A stretch of DNA of 45,071 bases from Bradyrhizobium liaoningense (GTDB taxonomy: Bacteria; Pseudomonadota; Alphaproteobacteria; Rhizobiales; Xanthobacteraceae): contig NZ_JAFCJM010000054.1 in assembly GCF_018130955.1 (NCBI RefSeq), forward strand, positions 1-45,071, written 5' to 3'. The position numbers and the translations under genes are program-made. Within the stretch, counting starts at the first letter, position 1. The number at the start of each line of letters is the position of its first letter. Below the pieces are notes generated by a model that saw nothing but the letters and a program-made list of their open reading frames with translations, was not told where the DNA came from and searched no databases. Below, piece after piece: positions 24,331 to 31,620 of the stretch.

Positions 24331-24951
24331 CTAAGCCTTCTCCGCGTCCAGCACCTTGCGCACCGCGGGCCGGTCGGCCATGCGCTTGAAATGCTCGGCG
24401 ACCTTCGGTGTCGCATTGATGTCGACGCTGTCGCCCTCCAACCATTGCGCGATGGTGAAGAGATAGGGATCGCAGATCGTGTACTGCTCGCCCATCACCC
24501 ACGGTCCCTTGAACATCTTCTGCTCGATCAGCGCAAAACAGGCACCGACGGTCTTCGGGATCATCCGCTTCATGTCGGCAAAGGAGCTCTCCTCCGTCGC
24601 CCAGCGCGCGCCGCGCATCTTGTGGGCGTGGGCCACATGCACGGTGGAGCAGAGATAGGAGTTGAACGACTGCACTTCTGCAAACGCAAAGGCGTCGTCC
24701 ATTGGCGCGAGCTTCGCCTTGGGGTGCGTCTGCGCGATATAGGCGAGCATCGCTGGCGTCTCGGTCAGGATGCCGCGATCGGTCACCAGCGACGGCACGC
24801 GCGCCTTCGGATTGATCGCGAGATATTCCGGGCTGTTCTGCTGGTTGGCCTTGAAGTTCAGCCGTTCGGTCGTGTAGTCGGCGCCGGCCTCCTCGAGGGC
24901 GATGTGGGAGGCGAGCGCGCAGGTGCCGGTTGCATAGTAGAGCTTGAACAT
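24331..24951 (-). CDS. Glutathione S-transferase, beta-like
   Basis: 206 aa. The N-terminal domain begins FKLYYATGTCALASHIALEEAG with a serine/cysteine region typical of bacterial beta-class enzymes (Cys10 near TGTCALAS), then ARVPSLVTDRGILTETPAMLAYIAQTHP. The C-terminal domain carries the YTICDPYLFTIAQWLEG motif. It conjugates or reduces with glutathione; substrate unknown. ATG 24951 follows GAGGTCC. Separate from the other glutathione transferase at 21.7 kb, to which it is only distantly related. Confidence 0.92.
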   Translation of the reverse strand: MFKLYYATGTCALASHIALEEAGADYTTERLNFKANQQNSPEYLAINPKARVPSLVTDRGILTETPAMLAYIAQTHPKAKLAPMDDAFAFAEVQSFNSYLCSTVHVAHAHKMRGARWATEESSFADMKRMIPKTVGACFALIEQKMFKGPWVMGEQYTICDPYLFTIAQWLEGDSVDINATPKVAEHFKRMADRPAVRKVLDAEKA

Positions 24952-25022
24952 GTCGGACCTCATGCGAAAGCCGGAAGGTAACGGCCTCTTCGCGCGCCGT
25001 CCACCCCCGACGCTTCAGCGCC

Positions 25023-25496
25023 TTACTGCACGCGAGGCTGGAGCTTGCCCTCGATGTAGACGCTCACGATCGTATCATCAGCGGGATAGTGCTCCGGCGC
25101 CACCGGCGTAAGCTGCGCCTGGATGCATTTCCACGCGCCGTTCTCGAACAGATACGTATCGGTGTACGTGGTCATGCCGGTGACGTCCTTGCCGTCGCGG
25201 CGGCGGACATGCTTGTTGGTCGAGCGCACCAGTGCGACGTCGCCGATCACGGTGATGAGCTCGTCGCGCACGTCCCAATAGATGATGATTTTTGGATCAA
25301 ACGCGGTCGCCCAGTATTTCAAATAGCTGGCGCGATCCCAGCGCTGGCCCGTCGGCCAGATGTTGATGAAATCAGGGTGCAGCAGCGCGTCGTGCGAGGC
25401 GACATCGCTGGTCACGAAATTATGGATGAAGCGCGCATTGATGGCCCGCAACTCGTCCATAACAGTCGGTGAGTGACTAACGGTAGCTGATTGCAT
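25023..25496 (-). CDS. NTF2-fold (DUF4440-like) protein overlapping the XRE gene
   Basis: 157 aa with NTF2-like features: helix TVMDELRAINARFIHNFVTSDVASHDALLHPDFI, central WPTGQRWDRASYLKYWATAFDP, and strands VIGDVALVRSTNKHV and TYTDTYLFENGAWKCIQAQLTPV. ATG 25496 follows GGGAGAC and lies 20 bases inside the upstream XRE gene on the same strand, so the two are translationally coupled. The role is unknown, probably linked to whatever the XRE protein senses. Confidence 0.8.
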   Translation of the reverse strand: MQSATVSHSPTVMDELRAINARFIHNFVTSDVASHDALLHPDFINIWPTGQRWDRASYLKYWATAFDPKIIIYWDVRDELITVIGDVALVRSTNKHVRRRDGKDVTGMTTYTDTYLFENGAWKCIQAQLTPVAPEHYPADDTIVSVYIEGKLQPRVQ

Positions 25497-26337
25497 GCGG
25501 GTCTCCCGTGGCTGAAGCGGCCAGTTGGCGCGCTTTCTCGGCGGTCGCCTCATCGGCCGGAAAGAAGCATTCGATCTTGATCTGCTGGAGCACCGCATCC
25601 GTCGGCATGGCGAGCGTCGTGAAGGTCGAGAAAAAGGACAGCCGATAGTCGCCCTTGGCGAGCTGCATCGTCATGACCGGAGACGCCGCCGATGCGTGGC
25701 CGGGAAGCCGCCACTCGGCCGACACGCCGGGATAGGCCGCGATCTCGTCGAGCAGCCTTGCCGCGGCCCGGCTGCCTTGCGCGACATCGCGATGCAGGAT
25801 GCGGATCAGCTGCCCCGCGAACTCTGCCCAGTTCACCATGAACTGCCTGAGGCCCCCGGGGTGAAACACGACATGCATGGCGTTGTTGGCAAGGCCCGCG
25901 TCCATGTCGAAGGCATCCCGGAACGGCATGAGCAGGCGCGCCGACGCCTGATTGCGCATGCGCACGTCCCAGTGACCGTCGATGACAATGCCGGGATACG
26001 GCTCCTGCTGCCGCAGCATGAAGTCCAGCGCCTGCCGCACCGGCTGAAGGTTTTCCGCAGCCAGTCCCTTGTCGCCATAGGGCGGGACGAAACCCGCCGC
26101 GACATGCAGCGCGTTCCGCTCCTCCAGCGGCAGGTCGAGAACGCTGCCGAGGAGCTGCACCATGTCCCGGCTCGGCTGCGAGCGCCCGGTTTCCAGGAAG
26201 CACAGGTGCCTCGCGGAGACGTTGGCATCACCAGCGAGCTCGATCTGGGTGAGACGGCGCACGTTGCGCCAATGTTTCAGCAGGCTGCTGAAATGCCCGC
26301 TCGCGACCTCGTGGGAATTGTGGGTTGGCTCGCTCAT
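25477..26337 (-). CDS. XRE-family regulator with MmyB-like ligand-binding domain
   Basis: 286 aa. Residues about 18-75 are an XRE helix-turn-helix (LLKHWRNVRRLTQIELAGDANVSARHLCFLETGRSQPS). The rest matches the MmyB-like PAS-related ligand domain (YPGIVIDGHWDVRMRNQASARLL, and MQLAKGDYRLSFFSTFTTLAMPTDAVLQQIKIECFFPAD). Relatives in actinobacteria bind fatty acids and control nearby reductases. ATG 26337 was chosen over a TTG three codons upstream. A TTAC-N7-GTAA site lies between it and the divergent NTF2-fold gene. Confidence 0.9.
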   Translation of the reverse strand: MSEPTHNSHEVASGHFSSLLKHWRNVRRLTQIELAGDANVSARHLCFLETGRSQPSRDMVQLLGSVLDLPLEERNALHVAAGFVPPYGDKGLAAENLQPVRQALDFMLRQQEPYPGIVIDGHWDVRMRNQASARLLMPFRDAFDMDAGLANNAMHVVFHPGGLRQFMVNWAEFAGQLIRILHRDVAQGSRAAARLLDEIAAYPGVSAEWRLPGHASAASPVMTMQLAKGDYRLSFFSTFTTLAMPTDAVLQQIKIECFFPADEATAEKARQLAASATGDPHAISYR

Positions 26338-26372
26338 GGCGGGCAATCTAGACCATCACGTCAGAAGGGCAA

Positions 26373-26387
26373 TTACCTCGGATGTAA
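26373..26387. promoter_or_regulatory. Inverted repeat TTAC-N7-GTAA, possible XRE operator
   Basis: Four-base arms with a seven-base spacer in the gap between the divergent XRE gene and the NTF2-fold gene. The position suits an autoregulatory operator; the match is short and could be chance. Confidence 0.35.
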
Positions 26388-26441
26388 GTGACCTGCCGCC
26401 AATTCCCTGCAACAGTCGCGGAGCCACGGTGGAGATCACTC

Positions 26442-26807
26442 ATGGACCATGATGCAATCGTGACGACCTACATGGCGGCGTGGAACGAGCCTGATGACAC
26501 GCGCAGGCAGGCCTTGCTCGCGCAATGCTGGAGCGATGACGGCGTCTATGTCGATCCCAATGTCGCGCTTGCAGGGCGCGATGCGCTCGCGGGTCATATC
26601 GCCAAGGTGCAGACGAGCCGGCTCGGCGCGCGGCTCGAGTTCATGAGCGGTATCGATGTCCACCACGACGTGCTCCGCTTCCTCTGGCGCCTGGTGCGCG
26701 CGGACGGGTCGTGCGGCGACATTTCGATCGATTTTGGCGAGATCGGCGCCGACGGCCGATTGGTGAAGATCGTCGGCTTCTTCGGGGCCGCACCGGCGCC
26801 CCGATAG
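26442..26807 (+). CDS. NTF2/SnoaL-fold protein
   Basis: 121 aa. It begins with an NTF2-like helix (DAIVTTYMAAWNEPDDTRRQALLAQCWSDDG in outline), then VDPNVALAGRDALAGHI and a C-terminal strand region ending KIVGFFGAAP. The family binds or isomerises small molecules. ATG 26442 follows GGAGATC. It diverges from the XRE gene, and is the third NTF2-fold protein within 4 kb. Confidence 0.8.
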   Translation: MDHDAIVTTYMAAWNEPDDTRRQALLAQCWSDDGVYVDPNVALAGRDALAGHIAKVQTSRLGARLEFMSGIDVHHDVLRFLWRLVRADGSCGDISIDFGEIGADGRLVKIVGFFGAAPAPR

Positions 26808-26898
26808 AGGCCGGTCAGGAACCATCTGCGGCGGTCTTCGCAGTTGCCCCCTGCACCTCTCCATGTCATGACCCCCGCAAGAGTATTGGGGGAGTGAG

Positions 26899-28182
26899 AT
26901 GACTGTTCTCATCGCGGGTGGCGGTATCGGCGGGCTGACGCTGGCGCTCAGCCTGCATCAAATCGGCATCCCGGCAAAGGTGTTCGAAAGCGTGTCCGAG
27001 CTGAAACCGCTCGGCGTCGGCATCAACGTGCTGCCGCATGCGGTGCGCGAACTGATCGAGCTCGACCTGATGGACAAGCTCGACGCCTCAGGCGTGCGCA
27101 CCCGGGAGCTCGCCTATTTCTCCAAGCAGGGCAAGCCGATCTGGAGCGAGCCGCGCGGGCTGGAGGCCGGCTACAAATGGCCGCAGTTCTCGATCCACCG
27201 CGGCACCCTCCAGCAGATCCTGCTCGACACCGCCGTCGAGCGGCTCGGCCGCGACAACATTTTGACCAGCCACCATCTCACCGGCTGGAGCGAGACGGCC
27301 AACGGCGTACGCGCCGATTTCATCGACAAGGCCACGGGCAAATCCGCAGGCTCCTATGAGGGCACACTGCTGATCGCCGCCGACGGCATCCATTCTGCCG
27401 CACGCGAGAAGCTCTACCCGCAAGAAGGGCCGCCGATCTGGAATGGCCGCATCCTCTGGCGCGGCGTCACGCCGTTAAAGGCATTCCTCACCGGCCGCAC
27501 CATGATCATGGCCGGCCACGAGATCCTGAAATTCGTCTGCTATCCGATCAGCCAGAAGCCGGACGCGAACGGCAACCACCTCATCAACTGGGTGGCCGAG
27601 CGTCACATGCCGCCGACCTATCAGTGGCGGCGCGAGGACTATAACCGCACCGCGCGGCTCGACGAGTTTTTGCCGTGGTTCGAGAACTGGCAGTTCGATT
27701 GGCTCGACGTGCCCGGCCTGATCAAGAACTGCCCGCACGCCTACGAATATCCGCTGGTCGACCGCGATCCCGTCAACCAGTGGACGTTTGGCCGCGTCAC
27801 GTTGATGGGCGATGCCGCGCATCCGATGTATCCGATCGGCTCGAACGGCGCCTCGCAGGCGATCCTCGATGCCCGCACCATCACCCGCGAAATCCTTGCG
27901 CATGGACCGACGAATGCAGCGCTCCTGGCCTATGAGGCCGAGCGCCGGCCGGCGACCACCGACCTCGTCCTGCTCAACCGCAAGAACGGCCCCGAGCAGG
28001 TCATGCAGCTCGTCGAGGAGCGCGCGCCTGACGGCTACAAGGTGGTGACTGACGTGCTGTCGCAGAAGGAGCTGGAAGACATCGCCGCGAACTACAAGCG
28101 CGTCGCCGGTTTTCAGGTCGAGGCGCTGAATGCAAAGCCGCCGATTGTGTCGAAGGCGGATGCGACAAGAGCGAGCGCGTGA
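26899..28182 (+). CDS. FAD-dependent aromatic-type monooxygenase
   Basis: 427 aa. It has the N-terminal dinucleotide fold VLIAGGGIGGLTLALSL, a DG motif (LIAADGIHSAAREKLYP) and the GD motif LMGDAAHPMYPIGSNGASQAI. This is the class A flavin monooxygenase (FAD_binding_3) family, which hydroxylates aromatic or related substrates using NAD(P)H and O2. Substrate cannot be assigned. ATG 26899 follows GGGGGAG. It is possibly co-transcribed with the upstream NTF2-fold gene (91-base gap). Confidence 0.9.
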   Translation: MTVLIAGGGIGGLTLALSLHQIGIPAKVFESVSELKPLGVGINVLPHAVRELIELDLMDKLDASGVRTRELAYFSKQGKPIWSEPRGLEAGYKWPQFSIHRGTLQQILLDTAVERLGRDNILTSHHLTGWSETANGVRADFIDKATGKSAGSYEGTLLIAADGIHSAAREKLYPQEGPPIWNGRILWRGVTPLKAFLTGRTMIMAGHEILKFVCYPISQKPDANGNHLINWVAERHMPPTYQWRREDYNRTARLDEFLPWFENWQFDWLDVPGLIKNCPHAYEYPLVDRDPVNQWTFGRVTLMGDAAHPMYPIGSNGASQAILDARTITREILAHGPTNAALLAYEAERRPATTDLVLLNRKNGPEQVMQLVEERAPDGYKVVTDVLSQKELEDIAANYKRVAGFQVEALNAKPPIVSKADATRASA

Positions 28183-28206
28183 GCGGCACGAGCTGCACGT
28201 TGATGT

Positions 28207-28363
28207 GCCCTCGCCCCTTGTGGGAGAGGGCAGCGACGCCAGTAGACGCGGGCTCACTCGGGTGAGGGGTCTGCCTCCGCGGATTCATCTCGCTATTTGA
28301 ACGCGCCGCGAGAGACCCCTCATCCGGCGCTTCGCGCCACCTTCTCCCACAAGGGGAGAAGGG
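28207..28363. repeat. Palindromic repeat, CCCCTTGTGGGAGAGG family
   Basis: Arms CTCGCCCCTTGTGGGAGAGGG and CCTTCTCCCACAAGGGGAGAAGGG are near-inverse copies, with a middle part holding GGTGAGGGGTCTGC and AGACCCCTCATCCGGCGC, also complementary. It lies between the converging monooxygenase and PaaI genes. Confidence 0.8.
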
Positions 28364-28386
28364 AGTGGAGTATGTGGTTACACTAT

Positions 28387-28806
28387 TCACTTCACCACCC
28401 TCGCCGCCTCCAACAGCCGCTCGGTCGCCGTTGCGGTCACGAGCACCGTGCCGTCCTCGGCCATCAGCTTGCTCTCGACGAAGGCGATGGTCTTGCCGAG
28501 TTGCGTCACCTTCGCCTCGGCGACGAGCGGACCGGGCTTGGCGGGCGCCAAAAAGTTCACGGTCATGCTGATCGTGGTGGTGTAGAGCCGCCCCTCGCTC
28601 ATCACCAGCACGGCCGGGCCCATGGTGTCGTCGAGCATGGCGGAGAGCAGGCCGCCCTGGATGAAGCCGGCGGGGTTGCAGAACTCCGGCTTGCCTTCGA
28701 AGGCGAGCCTGATCCAGCCCTCCTCCGGCCGGGCATCGAGCAGACGCCAGCCGAGCAGTTTTGCGCAGGGTGGAGCTTTGAAATCGTCGAGCGCGGTCTT
28801 GACCAT
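28387..28806 (-). CDS. PaaI-family hot-dog thioesterase
   Basis: 139 aa hot-dog fold. NPAGFIQGGLLSAMLDDTMGPAV holds the catalytic acid region, and TTISMTVNFLAPAKPGPLVAEAKV is the family strand pattern. It hydrolyses acyl-CoA thioesters; the acyl group is not predictable. ATG 28806 is fixed by GGAGGT at 28811-28816, five bases away, so the extra four codons upstream are not used. It lies downstream of mutY on the same strand direction, but with a separate ribosome site. Confidence 0.9.
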   Translation of the reverse strand: MVKTALDDFKAPPCAKLLGWRLLDARPEEGWIRLAFEGKPEFCNPAGFIQGGLLSAMLDDTMGPAVLVMSEGRLYTTTISMTVNFLAPAKPGPLVAEAKVTQLGKTIAFVESKLMAEDGTVLVTATATERLLEAARVVK

Positions 28807-28865
28807 GGGAACCTCCATTGCGTCCCCTTAGCGCAGGCCTACTGCCAGCATGCTGTCAGGAGCGG

Positions 28866-29966
28866 CTATAGACCCAACGCGTGCGCGATCACCTTGCGCA
28901 TGACGTTGGGCAGCGCTTCATCGGCAAGCGTTGCGATCGGCACCCAGCGCATGCCCGCCGGCGCGCGGGTGCGCCCATCCACCTTGGCCGTGTAGACCAC
29001 GAGCTCCAGCGGAAAATGCGTGAAGACGTGGGTGACGACTCCCACCTTGCGCTGCCAGCGCGCGATGCCCTTGATGTCGGGCGCCTGCGTCTTCGCGGCC
29101 TTGTCGTCCTGGCCGGCGAGCCAGTCCGATCCCGGCACTTCGGTCATGCCGCCGAGCAGGCCCTTTTCGGGCCGCGAGCGGACCAAGAGCTCGTCGCCAC
29201 GCGTCACGACGAAGGCGGCGCCACGGCGCAGCGTCCCGTTCTTCTTCGGCGCCTTGCGCGGAAAAGTCTCCTGTGTGCCGAGCGCACGCGCCACGCAATC
29301 CTCGTTCAGCGGGCACAGCGAACAGGCCGGCTTCTTCGGCGTGCAGATCGAGGAGCCCAGATCCATCAGCGCCTGCGCGCTGTCTCCTGCGCGCGCATCC
29401 GCGAGCAGCGTCGCCGCCAATTGCTGGATCAGCGGTTTTGCCTGCGGCAGCTCCTCCTCCACCGCGAACAGCCGCGACACCACGCGCTCGATATTCCCGT
29501 CGACCGGCATGGTGCGGCGGTCGAAGGCGATCGCGGCAATCGCCGCGGCGGTGTAGGGCCCGATCCCCGGCAGCGCGCGCAGCCCCTCTTCGGTGTCGGG
29601 GAAGACGCCGCCATGCTCGCGCGTCACCGCGACCGCGCAGGCGTGCAGATTGCGCGCACGCGAATAATAGCCGAGCCCCGCCCACATCCGCAGCACGTCA
29701 TCCTGCGAGGCGCGGCCGAGCGCCGTGACATCCGGCCAGCGTGCCATAAATTTTTCGAAATAGGGGCCGACCGCCTTCACCGTGGTCTGCTGGAGCATGA
29801 TCTCCGACAGCCAGACCCGGTAGGGATCCGGCGCCTCACCGGCGAGCGCCCGCCACGGCAGGCGGCGGCGATGGCGGTCGTACCATTGGAGCAGCGCGAG
29901 CGGGCGCGCTGACGCTTCCGGCCGGACCGGTTCCGATTTCGCCTTCAGGGCGGACTTGGGGCTCAT
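28866..29966 (-). CDS. mutY: A/G-specific adenine DNA glycosylase
   Basis: Removes adenine mispaired with 8-oxoguanine. 366 aa. The helix-hairpin-helix (LPGIGPYTAAAIAAIAF) is followed by catalytic Asp in VDGNIERVVSRLF and by the Fe-S loop C-x6-C-x2-C-x5-C (CTPKKPACSLCPLNEDC). A NUDIX-like C-terminal domain (GMTEVPGSDWL, VVTHVFTHFPLELVVY) recognises 8-oxoG. ATG 29966 was chosen; upstream codons come from a palindromic repeat. It diverges from the DciA-like gene. Confidence 0.96.
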   Translation of the reverse strand: MSPKSALKAKSEPVRPEASARPLALLQWYDRHRRRLPWRALAGEAPDPYRVWLSEIMLQQTTVKAVGPYFEKFMARWPDVTALGRASQDDVLRMWAGLGYYSRARNLHACAVAVTREHGGVFPDTEEGLRALPGIGPYTAAAIAAIAFDRRTMPVDGNIERVVSRLFAVEEELPQAKPLIQQLAATLLADARAGDSAQALMDLGSSICTPKKPACSLCPLNEDCVARALGTQETFPRKAPKKNGTLRRGAAFVVTRGDELLVRSRPEKGLLGGMTEVPGSDWLAGQDDKAAKTQAPDIKGIARWQRKVGVVTHVFTHFPLELVVYTAKVDGRTRAPAGMRWVPIATLADEALPNVMRKVIAHALGL

Positions 29967-30002
29967 CCCATCACTGTAACGAGGTAACGCCAGCGTCTCC
30001 AC

Positions 30003-30083
30003 GTCATGCCCGCGCTTGTCGCGGGCATCCACGTCTTTCTTCGTGGCAACACGTGGATGGCCGGGACAAAGCCCGGCCATGAC
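30003..30083. repeat. Palindromic repeat, GTCATGCCCGCGC family
   Basis: Outer arms GTCATG and CATGAC, with inner hairpins CCCGCGCTTGTCGCGGG and CCGGGACAAAGCCCGG and the pair ATCCACGT / ACGTGGAT. It lies in the mutY-dciA divergent promoter gap. Confidence 0.75.
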
Positions 30084-30127
30084 GGCGAAGAATCTGTGGC
30101 CCGAGGGACGAAGTGCTATAAGGCCCC

Positions 30128-30607
30128 ATGTCCAAACCCCGGCCCATCAGCGCAAAGCCGCTTGCGCTCCTGCTCAACGACGTCTTTGCCGAGGCCTATG
30201 CCAAGCAAGGCTTTGCCGCGCGCGAACTGGTAACGCGGTGGGCGGAGATCGCGGGTCCCGAGATCGCTGTCCATTCCGAGCCGCTGAAGATGCAATGGCC
30301 GCGGCCGGTCGAGGGCCAGCCGCAGGAACCGGCGACCCTGGTGCTGCGGGTCGAGGGCCCGATGGCGCTGGAGATCCAGCATTCGTCCGACGTCATTTTG
30401 GAGCGGGTCAACCGCTTCTTCGGCTGGAGCGCGGTCGGCAAGCTGGCCTTCCGCCAGGCCCCCCTGTCGCGCAGCCGACGGCCGGTCAGACCCCGCCCGC
30501 CGGACCCCCAGTCGGTGGCAAAGGTCGCGGAAACCCTCGGCAGCATCGAAGATGAACAGTTGCGGGACGCGCTGGCCCGGCTGGGGGCCGCAATCAAGCG
30601 AAATTGA
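30128..30607 (+). CDS. DciA-like protein (DUF721)
   Basis: 159 aa with the DUF721 module LLNDVFAEAYAKQGFAARELVTRWAEIAGPEIAVHSEPLKMQWP followed by LVLRVEGPMALEIQHSSDVILERVNRFFG. DciA-type proteins help load the replicative helicase DnaB in bacteria without DnaC. The C-terminal 55 residues are Pro/Arg-rich. It stands at the head of a plus-strand run leading to the DsbA-like gene and smc. Confidence 0.85.
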   Translation: MSKPRPISAKPLALLLNDVFAEAYAKQGFAARELVTRWAEIAGPEIAVHSEPLKMQWPRPVEGQPQEPATLVLRVEGPMALEIQHSSDVILERVNRFFGWSAVGKLAFRQAPLSRSRRPVRPRPPDPQSVAKVAETLGSIEDEQLRDALARLGAAIKRN

Positions 30608-30757
30608 GCCCAATTGCGCGGCCAATCCGGACCCGTCCTTGCGGCACGCCATTGCCACAAAACGCGTTTCAAGCTAGCGACAGGCTCGCCTCAATTTGGA
30701 ACCTCATTCGCCTTATCTTCCTATCCGGGCGAGACCTTTGCCATCCGGGAGCCGACC

Positions 30758-31414
30758 TTGATCATCACCCGCCGCGCCTTCACCACGATGCTGTCGCTGA
30801 CCGGACTTGCCGCGCTGGCCGGGTTGTCGCCGCTGCGGTTCATCACAGAAGCAATGGCGCAAACCGCCGCCGACGTGGCGAAGCCGGTGTCGCTGCCTGA
30901 CATGGCGATCGGGCCCGAGAACGCCGCCGTCACCATCACCGAATACGCCTCGATGACCTGCCCGCATTGCGCAGCCTTCAATGAACAGGTGTTCCCGAAG
31001 CTGAAGAAGGAATTCATCGACACCGGCAAGGTGCGTTACATCTTCCGGGAGTTCCCGCTCGACATCAAGGCGGCCGCGGGTTCGATGCTGTCGCGCTGCA
31101 TTGCCAATGGCGACGCGCCAAAATACTTCGCCGTCACCGACATGCTGTTCCGCTCGCAGAACGACTGGGTGACGAAGAACACCACGGAGACGTTGACCCG
31201 GATCGGCAAGCAGGCTGGCCTCAGCCCGCAGCAGGTCGAGGCCTGCCTGAAGGACCAGGCGCTGCTCGACAAGATCGCGGCCGACCAGAAATACGCGAGC
31301 GAAGTGTTGAAGGTCGATTCGACGCCGACGTTCTTCATCAACGGCGAGAAGATCAAGGGCGAGGCCTCGTTCGACGAATTCGCGAAGAAGATCAATCCGC
31401 TGCTGAAGAGCTGA
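30758..31414 (+). CDS. Tat-exported DsbA-like thiol-disulfide protein
   Basis: 218 aa. A twin-arginine signal (TRRAFTTMLSLTGLAALAGL) starts right after the initiator, which is TTG at 30758 with CGGGAG upstream; ATG 30788 would cut off the two arginines. The active site is C68-P-H-C71 (SMTCPHCAAFNEQ), and the cis-proline loop is STPTFFINGEKIKG. Periplasmic disulfide-bond formation or isomerisation. Followed by smc after a 206-base gap that holds the dyad TTTCCC-TT-GGGAAA at 31457-31470 and no gene. Confidence 0.92.
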   Translation: MIITRRAFTTMLSLTGLAALAGLSPLRFITEAMAQTAADVAKPVSLPDMAIGPENAAVTITEYASMTCPHCAAFNEQVFPKLKKEFIDTGKVRYIFREFPLDIKAAAGSMLSRCIANGDAPKYFAVTDMLFRSQNDWVTKNTTETLTRIGKQAGLSPQQVEACLKDQALLDKIAADQKYASEVLKVDSTPTFFINGEKIKGEASFDEFAKKINPLLKS

Positions 31415-31620
31415 TCTTCACGGTTTGGTCCTGATTCGCTCGCGAAAAGCCGTATATTTCCCTTGGGAAAAGCACTCTTCGCTGGTTGCCCTTGAGGCGC
31501 GGCGCGGCCATTGTCCAGCCGCATGAGCCGTATCGAGCGACTCGTCCAGACATCGACATTGCCTTCTATGGTATTGTCACGGCAGGGAGATTCGCGCCCT
31601 GTCAACAGAGAAGCGTGTTT

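Noticed and set aside
29967..30080. N-terminal extension of MutY
   Set aside because: The extra codons are translated from a palindromic intergenic repeat.
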